DNA of 64,000 bases, taken from Chrysemys picta bellii (Eukaryota; Chordata; Testudines; Emydidae). Below the pieces are notes generated by a model that searched no databases, was not told the DNA's origin, and saw only the letters and a list, made by a program, of their open reading frames with translations. Shown here in pieces: positions 11,517-23,504 of this stretch (the first letter of the stretch is position 1; each line of letters opens with the position of its first letter). A program made the position numbers and the translations under genes. The stretch covers positions 8,990,001-9,054,000 of the forward strand of contig NC_088798.1 in the NCBI RefSeq assembly GCF_011386835.1, written 5' to 3'.

Positions 11517-12297
11517 TAAAAACAATGAAATGCTTACCTAATTTATATCACTCTGGTCAAAAATGTTCACAGTTGGAATCAGCATAATTTTTGACAATTG
11601 TATAGCAAAGCTTAAAGAAAATGTATTTAAAAGGAATAATATTTAATTTCCCCTAAACAGGCATCTTTTACAATGTGATTTGTTTCTTTCTTATATGTTT
11701 TTATTATACTGCTATACAGTGGTATCAAAACTTGTTATTAATATATATATTTTACAGTAATAAATTTTGCGTGTCTGTAGAGACAAGTAGGCAGACAGTA
11801 CATTATCTGTTATTCGTTCTTTTCATGTAAGAATTTTATTTTTGATAGAGAAACAAAATATCAGAGATACAGAAAAACCACTAACATGTCCACCTTCTAC
11901 TATTTATCTTTTAATGAAAGCAACATTACAATTCACTTAGAATTACATGATTGATTGTTAACTGCTAAATGGAAAAGGCAGAGAGATTTGTTATCACATC
12001 ATGTTCAGCATTTTAAGAGTTACTCAAATCATAACATAGGCAATCAAAATGGTATTGCTAGATTGCATTGCACTATTGTATAAATATGTTCATTGTATGG
12101 CATGAGGTTTGTTGATACGCTGAAGAAGGAAGAATTTTAACAGAAAGCTAAGAGTTACCTTAATTAATTGGCAGTAATTCATCTCACTGGATCTGTATAG
12201 AGGCATTCCACCCTGTCCCTTTATTAAGGGTCAGAAACAACCTCTACAGAATCCATCTTTCTTTAGGGGGAAAGCTCTGCCCACCATTGAGCTAACA
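11517..12297. other. No gene seen
   Basis: AT-rich sequence. At 12199-12260 the base composition changes just ahead of the split-repeat element. No coding signal was found. Confidence 0.4.
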
Positions 12298-13752
12298 TGA
12301 TGGCCCTCCCTAGTCCCCTGACAATAAGGGGCTGAAGGAGAGAAATGTGGCCTTGGTTGGGTGAGGCACCTCCTTGTGGTGGATGTCCAGTGCAGGTACT
12401 CCATAGGAAAGGTATACAGTGACCAGATAAATGGCTTGGAAAAGGGCTTAAAAAAAAGTTTTTGTTAAAGGAACGAATGGGGGGCAGTTAGGAACGCCTA
12501 TGATTGGCATGGCAGGGAGCTAACCCCCCATTCTTATAGCCCACCTTAACCCTCCTACAAAGGGGGGTGAATGATAAGGTCCTGGCAGTGGATTTTCCAG
12601 AGGGACCTGGATGGAAAAAGAGGGGGACCTGGTAAAAGCCCCCCAGGTATAGTAAGATCCTGGCAATGGATTTTCTGGAGGGACCTGGATGGAAAAAAGA
12701 CGGGGAGCTGGTAAATTACAGAATAAACATAGGGTTACCTGCACTGTACAGGTCTGCTGGGTAGGCCCAGACACCTAATAATAAAGTTGCGGGCTGATTA
12801 AACCCTTGTCAAATGTATCCTGTCCTTCTTTCAGTATAGCCAGACAATGATCGCCTTGCACCTTTAAGTGGGGGCGGGGGGTATCTGGCTGGCAGGCCAA
12901 AAGAAGGGAACAGTGCTTTATAGCTGTAGGGGGGTAAGAGGGAGATGAAAACTGCTATAAAAGGGTCCTCTAGGAATGCAGGGTTTAAAAGGGGCAGTCC
13001 TGTGCCTGAAGCTTCCCTTTTACAGGGAGCAGGCTGAAACAGGACCCACCCTCCCTCCCCGTTAGGTGGTAAAATACCAGGTTTGGTCAAGACCTACTGT
13101 GGGCATTATGCTAGCTGCCCCTTTTTTAAGGGGGGCTGGGAAGGAATTTTTCCCTTACCACCATATTGGCTTAGGTGCAGTTGGGGTTTTTTCACTTTTC
13201 CCACAGCAGGTATATGAAGGGCTCTGTTCATGCACGGCATGAAGAGCGGCAGGCTATATGTTGCAACTCATTATTTAAGTGTAGGGCGGAGGTCCAGTGC
13301 AGGCACTCCATAGGAAAGGTATACTGTGACCGGATAAATGGCTTAGAAAAGGACTTTAAAAGAGGTGTTCATTAAAGGAACGAATGGGGGGTAGTTAGGG
13401 ACTCCTATGAGGGAGCAGGGAGGTATAGCAGGAAGCCAACCCCCATTCTTATAGCCCATCTTAACCCACCTATGGGGGTGAGGGGGTGGATGGCAAGGTC
13501 CTGGCAATGGATTTGCTGAAGGAACCTAGATGGAAAAAGAGTAAAAGCCCCCCGGGTAATTACGGAATAAACATGGGGTTACTTGCACTGTACACTTTTA
13601 TCTGCCAGGTAGTCCCAGACAACTAATAATAAACTTGTGGACTGATTAAACCCATGTCAAATATCTCCAGTCCTTCTTTTTATATAGCCAGATAATGGCC
13701 CTCCCATGTCCTCTGACAATCAGGGGCTGAAGGAAGATAATGTGGCCCTCTG
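12298..13752. repeat. Element with split direct repeats
   Basis: Two long direct copies, b (about 12385-12845) and b' (about 13288-13690), share GTCCAGTGCAGG, CTCCATAGGAAAGGTATAC, GGAACGAATGGGGGG and CTAATAATAAA, with indels. Between them lies a different 440-base block (c) with TATAAAAGGG near 12957. A 55-base block a (GGCCCTCCC to GAAATGTGGCC, 12300-12352) precedes b and occurs again directly after b' (13697-13752). The order is a-b-c-b'-a', all in direct orientation. Split direct repeats of this sort occur in Ngaro/DIRS-type tyrosine-recombinase retrotransposons. No recombinase or RT frame is visible, so that assignment is only a suggestion. Confidence 0.55.
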
Positions 13753-14063
13753 CATGATTGTTGTATGATTTGATTAACTGAATTTCCAGTAAATTCTGGT
13801 GCATATTTAAATTGTGCTTATTTCTTATAAAAATTGGATTAATTTGGTATTTATGGAAGTGAGGGACTAACAGTGGTAGACTAGAGTGTTGGCAGGCACA
13901 AGGAAATTTTTCTGTTCAGCTCGGATACTATACTTCACTCCTGACATATAACTCCTGTGCTATTCCAGTCCCAAGTTTTTCTGTAAGAGACTGAACATTT
14001 GAGCTGACTATTTTGTGCATGCCAATATGTACATATGCACAAACTTGAATTAACACACACAAG
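13753..14063. other. No gene seen
   Basis: AT-rich spacer between the split-repeat element and a SINE. Nothing recognised. Confidence 0.4.
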
Positions 14064-14238
14064 TGGGGGGAGGGATAGCTCAGTGGTTTGAGCATTGGCC
14101 TGCTAAACCCAGGGTTGTGAGTTGGGCCACTTAGGGATCTAGGGCAAAATCAGTACTTGGTACAGCTAGTAAAGGCAGGGAGCTGGACTCAATGACCTTT
14201 CAAGGTCCCTTCCAGTTCTAGGTAATAGGATATCTCCA
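14064..14238 (+). mobile_element. tRNA-derived SINE
   Basis: The head is GGGAGGGATAGCTCAGTGG (A box), followed by TTGAGCATTGGCCTGCTAAA, and GGTTGTGAGTT stands at the B-box position. A tRNA-unrelated body and the tail GGTCCCTTCCAGTTCTA follow, then a short AT-rich 3' end. It is full length for the family by comparison with the copies at 15572 and 17336. Confidence 0.85.
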
Positions 14239-15034
14239 TTAATTTATTTAAAGTTATACATGCACAGCAAAAAGATCTCTAATTCCCTGATTTGCATACA
14301 GAACTGCTATTTTTTCCCTTTTATAGTTGGGTATCATATTTCTTGTTACCAGTTTTCTGATATCTTGTTTGTTCTCCAAGATTTTTCAGAAATAACTGTC
14401 ATTCAGTACATTTATTAACTAATTTCATTAACAACCCAGGTGCAAAACATCCAGACCATCTGTATATGCATTATTTTCAAGTATTTCTTTACCTGTTTTT
14501 TTAAATCAATGGTTGTGCTAACAATGTCTTCATCACTCCCTAACTGTACCCTAACTGTACCCATCTAATTTTCTTATCTTTTTATTAAAAATTTAAAGCA
14601 GTTCAGCTACTCACCCATTTTAAAATAATTATTAATCTTATCCCCCTCCTCATTTAATAGGTCTACATTATCCTTGGTTTTTCTTTTTTACCCTTTTTTT
14701 TTTAAATAATTCCCTCCTCCCCTAACCTTATTTTTTCTACAGATCTTAAATGATCCATATATTTTTGTTTGGTTCTCTTCCTTTTCTCCATATCCAGTAT
14801 AGTGTAATAGGACGTCATTTTCTAAGACCCTGCAGAGATATGCAGGATTATTCTGCTGCCTATTACTGCTGCCAGGTGGTAGAATCCTGAACAGACATGA
14901 AGAGCTCTTTTGCTGACTCACCTTGGCAGCTAGGAGAGTTGCATTCTATTATCTCCAAACCATGAATTAAAAAAGAGTCTGAATATTTCTCAAAGGGCAG
15001 AAATAGAGAGGTCCTGCAAAAAGCATCTGTAACT
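14239..15034. other. No gene seen; pyrimidine-rich
   Basis: T-rich and CT-rich stretches (14680-14760). No coding or RNA feature recognised. Confidence 0.4.
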
Positions 15035-15165
15035 TTCACTCCATGCATCTGAAGAAGTGAGGTTTTTTTACCCATGAAAGCTTATGCCCAAATAAATTTG
15101 TTAGTCTTTAAGGTGCCACCGGACTCGTTGTTGTTGTTGTGGATGCAGACTAACACGACTATCCC
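15035..15165 (+). mobile_element. Penelope LTR fragment with hammerhead-like core
   Basis: The fragment has the Penelope LTR order: CCATGCATCTGAAGAAG, a weak stem, ATGAAAGCTTATGCCC, AATAAATTTGTTAGTC, AAGGTGCCACCGGACTC and GCAGACTAACACG. CTGAAGA (15049-15055) and GAAA (15076-15079) are the two conserved single-stranded boxes of a hammerhead ribozyme. They flank a short hairpin. Confidence 0.75.
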
Positions 15166-15571
15166 CTGATAAATTTAAAAGACATCACCAGACTTTGTAG
15201 AAGCATGTTATTTTTAAAGAAGTGTTGCATGACAGAGATACAGAAGAATTTTGCACACCATTCTGCTAATAGCTGCTAGAAAACATGGCACCAGACCCTT
15301 CCAGAGCAATATATGCAAAACCTGCAGGCATATCTCCACTGCTACGATGATCAACATCCCTCAAAACACCTTTCAAGATCCATGGGTTGTACAGATGCCT
15401 ATCACAACACGTGGTGTACCTCATCCAGTGCATCAAATGCCCCAACAACAACTCAATCTTCATCCTTGAAGGAAACCTGCATGACACCTTCAAAAGATGA
15501 GCCTGAGAACGTAAATTCATAATTTTGCTGGATGCTAAAAACAAGGGACTTACAAAGACAGTGGTTTCACA
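15166..15571. other. No gene seen
   Basis: Two overlapping frames of 69-92 codons at 15251-15544 lie on opposite strands of one stretch and show no domain. Nothing else was recognised. Confidence 0.35.
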
Positions 15572-15750
15572 GGGGGGAGGGATAGCTTAGTGGTTTGAGC
15601 ATTATCCTCCTAAACCCAGAGGTGTGAGTTTAATCCTTAAGGGGGCCATTTAGGGATCTGGGGCAAAAAGCTGTCGGGGGATTGGTCCTGCCTTAAGCAA
15701 GGGGTTAGACTAGATGACCTTCTGAGGCCCTTCCAACCCTGATATTCTAT
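15572..15750 (+). mobile_element. tRNA-derived SINE with CR1-like tail
   Basis: The head is GGGAGGGATAGCTTAGTGG, with the B-box region near GTGTGAGTTTAATCC. The tail GGTTAGACTAGATGACC leading into CCTTCCAACCCTGATATTC is the CR1 3' tail, unlike the tail of the copy at 14064. This fits SINEs that borrow the 3' end of a partner LINE to be mobilised. Confidence 0.82.
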
Positions 15751-15864
15751 GACCCATTACAACAACTTGTAACATTGCCTACTAACCCTTCATTGTCCTG
15801 CAGAAGAGTTAATTGTCCACTTCATGTTAAGTGGCCTTCAACAACATGTGTAAATCCCTTATGC

Positions 15865-16365
15865 CAGAGGTTCCCAAACTTTTCTTATTGCATACTCCCT
15901 TCCAGATCTACCAGTTGCCTGCATACCCCTACCTGGCACTTTGTATGTTCTTTTTAACACTACCTGTCTTTAGCCATCTGTCCATATTTCACAGTTAAAT
16001 ACAGATATAGTTATAATGCGACATATACAACCAAAAAAATCCCCTAAGTTCTGAGCTCAGTTAGATTGGACAGTTGTTGGGCAATTTCACCCATGCTGTA
16101 CAGTGATTGGAGGTGAGGGCTCTGTATGTCAACCAACATCTGTGTGTATCTGTGTTCTTACTGGTACATCTTGAAGTAAATTAACTACCGTATTTTATAG
16201 AACAAATTCTTACAGAGTTTTAAAGCTTTGTCTGAGTAGCCTATTATGAAAATGCAATAAATAAAATAATAAATAAAATCCACCATTACATCATTTCTCC
16301 CATGTACCCCTCAGAGATGTTTTGCATACCCCCAAGGGTACACATACCACAGCTTGGGACCCCTG
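15865..16365. mobile_element. hAT non-autonomous element
   Basis: The left terminus CAGAGGTTCCCAAACTTTT and the right terminus CAGCTTGGGACCCCTG are inverted versions of each other. The flanks are CCTTATGC (15857-15864) and CCTTATGT (16366-16373), an 8-base target duplication with one mismatch. CAG...CTG ends and 8-base duplications are hAT hallmarks. The 501-base interior is AT-rich and non-coding. Confidence 0.85.
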
Positions 16366-16424
16366 CCTTATGTTAACAATCTGTCCCACTTTGTACTGAG
16401 CTTGTAAACTCTGATTTCCTTCTC

Positions 16425-16550
16425 CTGATCAGAGGAAGAGCTCTGAGAAGCTCAAAAGCTTGCCCTTTCCAAACAGTATCTTTTTTTGGACCAAGTTCTA
16501 TCTCCCTGACTTGGTCTCTCTCATATCCTGGGACCAACACTGCAAATAAC
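16425..16550 (+). mobile_element. Diverged Penelope-type LTR fragment
   Basis: The order GAGGAAGAGCTCTGAGAAGCTC, then AAAAGCTTG, TTTTTGGACCAAG and TATCCTGGGACCAACACTGC matches the second Penelope-like LTR type that is widespread in turtle DNA (as I recall it). A reversed copy is at 41670-41745. The ribozyme-like boxes are damaged here. Confidence 0.5.
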
Positions 16551-17335
16551 CAGACCAATCATAAATGACCTTCATGACAGAACCAGAGTTCTCCTTTTGC
16601 ATGTTTATCTACTGCATTTTCTTTGTTTTTTTTGTATTTGGCTATCTTTTTTCAAAAGGGATAAATCACATTTTCCACTGACCCCGCTTATATTTGGTTT
16701 GCATGTTTAAGATTGAGCACTAAAGACAAGAATAATGAATATGTAAACATTCTTTTATAGCCTGATTTTCAGAGGTGCTGATCATTCATATCTACCACTG
16801 ATGTCAACGGCCTGCAAGTGCTCAATGCCCCTGAGTATTAGTACACATGGTGTATATTAAATAAAAATATGATTTTAAAACAATTTAAACTAGTACAAAA
16901 CCCTATTAGGAAATTCTTAACTCAGTTTAAGCTTTAAGTCAAAATAAATCATGTTTAAAACAATTAAGTTAAAAGGATTTTTTTTAAAATGATTAAATCA
17001 AATTACGATTGTCCACACAGGGCTTTGCACTGTTTTAACTAAACTGTTTTTTTGCACCAATTAAAAGTTAAACCAGTGGACCTTTGACTATAAGCAGCAC
17101 CTTAAAACTGACTTCAGCTAAGTAGATTGAAAGCAGAAGACATGCAAGCTTCCGTACACAGCTTTCTAGAACATTTCAAACCTGACCTACAATATTTCTG
17201 TTCTAATCCAGAAGTTCTCTGAAGCACAGATAGTGAATGTATGTGATGGCCATGTGTGGCGGGCAAATGTGGACTGAGAGAAGAACACCAAATTCCTTTT
17301 CACTTCTGAACTAATATTAATGGGAGGTGCACAGG
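16551..17335. other. No gene seen
   Basis: AT-rich sequence with a phrase near 16760-16850 typical of old amniote repeats (GATTTTCAGAGGTGCTGA). No gene recognised. Confidence 0.4.
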
Positions 17336-17538
17336 TAATAATATAGAGATATACCTATTTCATAGAACTGGAAAGGACCTTGAAAGGTCACTGAGTCAAG
17401 TCAAGTCAAGTCAAGTCCAGTCCCCTACCTTGACCAATTTTTTGCCCCTGATCCCCTAAATGGCCCCCTCAAGGATTAAACTCACAACGCTGGGTTTAGC
17501 AAGCCAATGCTCAAACCACTGAGCTATCCCTCCCCCCA
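17336..17538 (-). mobile_element. tRNA-derived SINE with AGTCA expansion
   Basis: This is an antisense copy of the same SINE. Its head in reverse complement ends at CTGAGCTATCCCTCCCCCC near 17538, and its tail lies near 17345. Inside it a pentanucleotide, roughly five AGTCA units at 17394-17421, has expanded from the GACTC sequence normally found in the body. Confidence 0.82.
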
Positions 17539-20186
17539 ATGTAGCCAGAAGCATCAATGTACCATTAAATTTAGTATAATTTACTTCTTACATTGCTCAT
17601 TTTATATAGATATGGACAAATACAAAAAACTCTGGCTTTAGATAAGCAAAATATATGAGTTACGTAATTGAAGACTGTCCCCAATTGAAGAATTGTCCTA
17701 TTTTTATAGCTAATGGCTATTCCACTTAAGAATTTTTCCCCCTTAGACATATCAGGCAATCAGAACTTGTATTTAGGAAACCAGAGTAATTTATCCTCTA
17801 AATAATTTTTCCTAGTTGGCTGGAATGAAACGAAAGACAAAGAAATGGCAATGATAAAATGCTTTTCACTGTGACACTTCAGTGTAACTGAAGATTATAA
17901 AGGCCGAGAAATTTCCAGTCATGATGAAAGGTTTTTTAAACCTTCTAAGTCTTTTGTTGTGCTTGTGATTACAAATTGAAATGATTGATTTCCCTCTATG
18001 ACAGTATCTTAAATTGTGTGTCACACAGTCAACATTTAAAGCTTGATAGGTCCACCGTACAGTTTTAAAAAGTCATTCACAGGAGCTCAAAATTTAATTA
18101 AGCAAAACATTAGATCAATTAAGACTAAATGGTAGTGTAAAATATTAAGGTAAAACATGTATTAGTGTGACATTTGCATTTTTATGAAATATAAATGACA
18201 AAGAAATAAAAAATGCTTCTAAATTTCAGTTAACTCCCTTTTAAAAATCTTGTTTCCATGGCAATGCTGAGAGTAAGTTTTTACAGGATGTAGATATGGA
18301 TTTTTTTATTTTAAAAAAACAGTTTAAATGAAAAATAGCAACATCATCTCTTTTCAATTTTCTAATATGGCTGAGAGGCACAGAAAATAAGTTACTAAGA
18401 TATCGGTGCCAAGAAAAATGCAGAAGATGGACCCCTTGTTATCTTTCGAGCTTGTTGTGGTCTTTTAAATAGGCACATTCACCAAAAAAGCCCTCCAACA
18501 AACACCCTAGTAGTCAAACAGACAATAGAGTTATTGTCTCTTCCCAGTCTGTAAGCTAGCACAGCTAGTTCAATTAGGGAAGTTTTTAATCATATCAACT
18601 CTCATTAAGGAGATCAGTTGAAATTCCACTACAAAGGCTACCTATGATAGAAGTAGCCAAGTGGTGCTCCTTTTGCATTCCAGATCTTAGAAAAGTTGCT
18701 CAAGTCTCTAATGAGTAATCAAGGATTGAGGTTTCCAGGCTACAAAAATCCTGTTGTGGCAAAAAAGGCAGAAACCTAACACCCAAATCAATACTGTATT
18801 ACTCTCTCCACAGGCAAGAGCTGCTGGGTCAGGAAAATCATGAAAAATTCATAGAGGAGGTGGTCAAGTCATCCATAAGATAGAGAAAATAATGCTATAT
18901 CTAAAAATCCCCTGAGCAATCGAAGACACTTTATAGATTTCACCGTGGATAAGTGCTGGTTTGTTTCATCTATGTCCCTAAATACTGTTCCTATCTTATT
19001 TCTGACAGTAAATGAGGATGTCTTGATCTATATTTACTGTCTTTCTTATTTACTTTATTAATTTCTCAATCTCCCTACTCTGCCATTGCAGTAGTGACTC
19101 CATGGAATAATTCTGAGTCATTGCTTCTAGCAGAACAACAGGGTAACTAACTCATCATGGATGAGTCTTTAAAGCACTTCCTATATGTTGATTCCTCAAA
19201 AGGGACAGGTATAATTCTGAGGACTAGGAAAAGTTATCAAAAGCCCTGCTCTTCTCTATGGTATCACTCCTCACTTATAAACTCTAAATTCTCAAGCATA
19301 AAAAAGCAAGGTGCAATCTTAGTTCACAGAACCATAAGGGAAGGAAAATATGTGATGAAAAATATACACTTGGAAATGGCAAGGAAACAAAGATTTCTGC
19401 ATGATTAGTAAACCTGCCATGATGTCTTCTTGCTAGCCTCAGAATCAAATTTGTACCTAACAAAGCAATGGTAAAAAAAGTAAGAAGTGGAACAACAAGG
19501 GTAGTCATGATATATATAGTAGAGAAACTGATAAAAGAACTCTAATAATAGCAGAAGATGATAGAAATCCAGCTACAAGCACCATAAGATGACATTTGAA
19601 AAAAAACCCAATAAAGGCCTCTGAGAAATCTACAAAAGACACCTTTCCCAACAATGCCCAGAAAGCAGAAGCTCTCCAAGCAGGATGAGCTGAGAGAAGG
19701 AACAGTCAATTTCTTCTCTGGCTAGTAGTTAGACATCTCTGATACAAGACATGACATATGTGGATAAGGAAAACATATAGATTTAAATCTGCCTTGTTGA
19801 AATGAGACAAATAATGTTCCAAAGACTCTAAGCTGTTGCATTAAGAAAATCAGACAAATTAAGATGAAACATACCTGTCAGTACATACCGTCCATTTCCT
19901 GTCCAATGCAAGACTATACTCAAGTATCTTGTCTAGTCTAGTATTTTGTGATTTTAAATATTTTAAGAAAAAGTTATTCAACTATAATGGTAGTTTCTCC
20001 AAATATATTGCCTCTGCAGAGTTACACATGGGATCACGTGTCTCAGTACCACAGCTTCATGGAGGCATTTAGGAAGTGAATGTAATAGCCTTATCCTTAC
20101 AGAAGATTGGGGAAATGATGGTGAGACATAAGTGCCTACATGTAACTCACTCTCTTCACTGAGGTAGTGGCCACTAGAAACACCCA
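17539..20186. other. No gene seen; long AT-rich stretch
   Basis: About 2.6 kb with no recognisable repeat family, tRNA or exon. Short frames here (17571-17759, 19157-19408) show no domain. Confidence 0.4.
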
Positions 20187-20364
20187 GTGGGTAATATTTT
20201 CAAAAGTGCTTAAGTGAATTAGGAGTCTATGTACTATTTTCAAAAGTGGTATAGGCACTTATCATTAATTTTCAATGAGATTCAGCATCTAAATGCTTAA
20301 CTCACTTTTGAAAATGGAACTTACGGTCTTAAATCACTTAAGCACTTTTGAAAATTTTACCCAC
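20187..20364. repeat. Palindromic amniote repeat
   Basis: GTGGGTAATATTTTCAAAAG at the left is matched inverted by CTTTTGAAAATTTTACCCAC at the right. Internal units AAAAGTG and AGCACTT continue the dyad around an AATTTTCAATGAGATTC centre. This is the layout of an old MITE-like interspersed repeat that I cannot name. Confidence 0.55.
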
Positions 20365-20719
20365 TGTCTTAAAATCTGGGTATGGTCATAAAAGAGACTA
20401 TATAAAATTGTTACATTCTGCCCCTTGGATGTAGATAGTAATTTCTGCTTACTTACCTGACAAATCAGAATCTAGTATTTTTTTATTCCTCTTTGAACCT
20501 CAGAGTCAACACAGCTAGGAGAAAGCTGGATTCTATTCTAGTTTATGCACCAACACAATTGTCATATACGTTTCAGTTGCCAAATCTTGATTACTGTTGG
20601 TAATGCATGAACTAAAAATAACCCAGGTTTGACTCTGGGATCCCTGGGTGAGTTTGCAGGGGTAGCAGTTAGAAAAAAACAAAAACAAATAATTAGCAAT
20701 GCCAGGTTTGCTGCATTGC

Positions 20720-21242
20720 TAGGGTTGCCAACTTTCTACTTTCTAAAAACCAGACCCCTCTACACCACCTCTTTTGAAGCCCTGCCCCACCTCTTCCCCC
20801 CAATGTCCTACCTCTTCCTCCCAAGGCCTTGCCTTTGTCCCACCTCTTCTCCCCACACTCAGCCCCTGTTCCGCCTCTTCCCTCGAGGTCTCACTCCCTA
20901 CTCTCTCCTCTGCTCCACAACCCCTCATCAGTCGCTGCTTTCCCCACTCCCCCTTCCTCCTCACTTGATCCTCTTCACCTCCATCCTCCCTCACCCCCAG
21001 GTGGGCTCCCTCTGCTCTGGGTCTGGAACAGGAATGGCAGCCTGATGCTGAGCCTACTTGCCTGCCTGCAGGTAGGAGGCGGGCCCGGCTGAGCAGGGGC
21101 TGGTGAGGGTTAATGACCCAGCACCTTCCTCCTCCTGCGGTAACTGGACTTCTGGTATCCCGTGAGTGCATCTGACAGGACACTGCCAGGTCCCCTTTTT
21201 TATCAGACTTTCCAGTCAAAAACCAGACACCTAGCAACCCTG
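20720..21242. mobile_element. hAT-like MITE with CT-rich core
   Basis: The left end is AGGGTTGCCAACTTTCTA. The right end reads CAGACACCTAGCAACCCTG, the inverted form. The interior (20790-21000) is a degenerate C/T-rich repeat built on CCCCACCTCTTCC-like units. The flanks share TGCATT but not an exact 8-base duplication. The open frames across 20629-21237 are products of this low-complexity core and not genes. Confidence 0.6.
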
Positions 21243-21371
21243 TTGCATTATGTTTCCTTACAGATTACCAGAGGCTTTTTCGGTCTTTAATTTCCATTAT
21301 ACATGTACCATGTTTTTATTGAGTACTTTTTATGGATTCTGTTTCGCTGGTTATAAAAACATTTATACCCA

Positions 21372-21510
21372 ACTTACTCTAATTACCTAGATTGTAAGCT
21401 CTTTGTCACAGGGGACAGCTTTTTGTTCTATGTTTATACAAAACCTAGCACAATGGGGACTGTGACTTCTAGGCACTACAGTACTAAAAATAATTCTTAA
21501 TATAATAATA
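21372..21510 (+). mobile_element. L3-type LINE 3' tail
   Basis: AGATTGTAAGCTCTTTGTC, then AAACCTAGCACAATGGGG and TTCTAGGCACTACAG, is the conserved 3' end of the L3-like LINE, sense on plus. An AT-rich tail follows. Confidence 0.7.
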
Positions 21511-23176
21511 CCCTGATATTTGTCTTCCCTAGGGACTTCGGGTTCTCTCTTACAGTCTTATTAATAGAGCTGGTTGGAAAATAGAAAAAAATAACTTTTC
21601 CCCCCATTTTTCATCTAAATTTCATTTTAATAAAAAATTTTGTCCAGCTATGTTGTTAATTTTCATTAGTTCTTTTATATCTTTACCAGCCTTCATTAAA
21701 AAAAAATATGAGCCATCGTTGGAAAGTTTCCAGAGATATCTCTGAAAAAAGGAGGAAAATCTTGAGATTTAAGCCATGCAGATATTTTAGTTGTTGTGTA
21801 TGTAGCACATGAAAATTTCTAGTATAACTGGTCATTATCAATTGCTGACACATTCGGATTATATTTTAATGCAAGGAATCAATCTTCACAGTCAGGAAGT
21901 ATCAATATTTGTGCCTATTGGTTTTTCAACTATTTTCTAGAGGGAAAAAGTTATTCCTTGCAATATAATAACTGCTTAGCCTTCCTGCCAAATCAAATTC
22001 TTAATGTATTTTCTATCTACAGTTCTCAATGACCTTCCCTAAGGAGTTGGACAGGATGTGGCTATATCTGATTAGGTGTATGAAGTTTTTTGTTTTAACT
22101 GAAGCCATTATCCTGGAATGCATTATAGGGTCAGACATAAGATTGTCATTACATTAAGATACAATATATGACTTCATTTGGGAGGAAATGCCGCTGGACA
22201 TCATAAAATACTCCACACTTATTTTGATATAATAAAATAATAATGTTTAGCATTTATATAATGCTTTTTATCATCAACGTGGAATACAAATATTAACTAA
22301 GTAGTCTTCACCAGGCCCCTGTGAGATGCCCAATAACTTGTGCCCTTGACCAGCTTGCTTCTTAGATGTGAAATTAGTAAAAGGCAATGCTGACATGAAT
22401 GATGTAGAGTCACATTTGAAGACATATACCATTCTTTATATAAAATTAATAACAAATACTGTCCCTGCATTTTAAATATTTCCCACAGTACTTGAAATAG
22501 CGTTTGTTGCAATGAGCCAAGAATATTGGAAATCAAGGAACCATAAGTACAAATCTTTATTCACTGATGTTCTGTCACTTCTGCCTATAATGATTTGGGT
22601 TAAGGCATCTATCATATCTGCCATTTTCAAGAAGAGAGTAATTGCTGACAGACCCTGTTGGTGGATTATGGAAGATAAGAGCTGTAGAGCTGTGTGAATT
22701 CAGTTCAGTGACTGAACTGAAAAATTAAAGCAAAATAATAATTAAAAAAATAAAATTTAATTTCAGGTCAACCTGAAACAAAAATAATTGAATTTTTAAG
22801 CAAAGCAAATTTTTCATGATAAATATATTTAATTTCCACTGAAGTCAATGGGAGGATGTCTGGCACTTGACAGGAGATACTCTATACCCTGCAAGTCTGA
22901 GCCTATAATTTGGAACTTATGATATCAGTGAATTTAGCACCTGTATTCTTGGCAAGGCACACACTAGTGCAGTCACCAGAGAAGGTTATCTAAAAATGCA
23001 GAGGTGACATCAACCACAAGGATATTCTAAACTGTTACTGGCATGATGTGGTGTGACGAATTGCTATATACTTGAGCTATCCTCAGTATCCTGGAAAATA
23101 ATGCGCATCACCAATGTAATGCTGCATGAAATAGACATGTCAACCAATCTTATCAGTGATTATATATGTATACTGG
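21511..23176. other. No gene seen
   Basis: AT-rich sequence. The phrase CACTGAAGTCAATGGGAGG at 22837-22855 is shared with many old amniote repeats. No gene or RNA recognised. Confidence 0.4.
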
Positions 23177-23184
23177 ATTATAAT

Positions 23185-23401
23185 CAGGGCCGGCTCCAGG
23201 CACCAGCCTAGCAAGCAGGTGCCTGGGGGGGGCAATGAAGAGGGGGCAGCACATCCGGCCATTCGGTGGCAGGGCTGTCACTCCCTCTTGGAGCGAAGGA
23301 CCTGCCGCCGAATTGCCATTGTAGAATGAAGCGGCGGTAGAGCTGCAACTGCTTGCGATCGCGGCATTTTTTTTTCCCGCTTGGGGCGGCAAAAACGCTA
23401 G
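23185..23401. mobile_element. hAT MITE with exact 8-base duplication
   Basis: It starts CAGGGCCGGCTCCAGGCACC. The flanks are ATTATAAT at 23177-23184 and again ATTATAAT at 23402-23409. The right end (CAAAAACGCTAG) lacks the expected CCGGCCCTG terminus, yet the duplication is exact, so the end has mutated after insertion or is a short variant. The start is shared with the element at 30126. Confidence 0.82.
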
Positions 23402-23504
23402 ATTATAATGTTCCAATTTCTCATTTACATAGTCCACTACAAGTGTATTTAATTTTTTCCCCAATATGTTCTCCAAGTAGAACAGATTATAGTATAGAAT
23501 AGAG

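Noticed and set aside
20629..21237. Frames of 138 and 164 codons on opposite strands
   Set aside because: Products of the CT-rich core of a hAT-like MITE. Low complexity, no domain.
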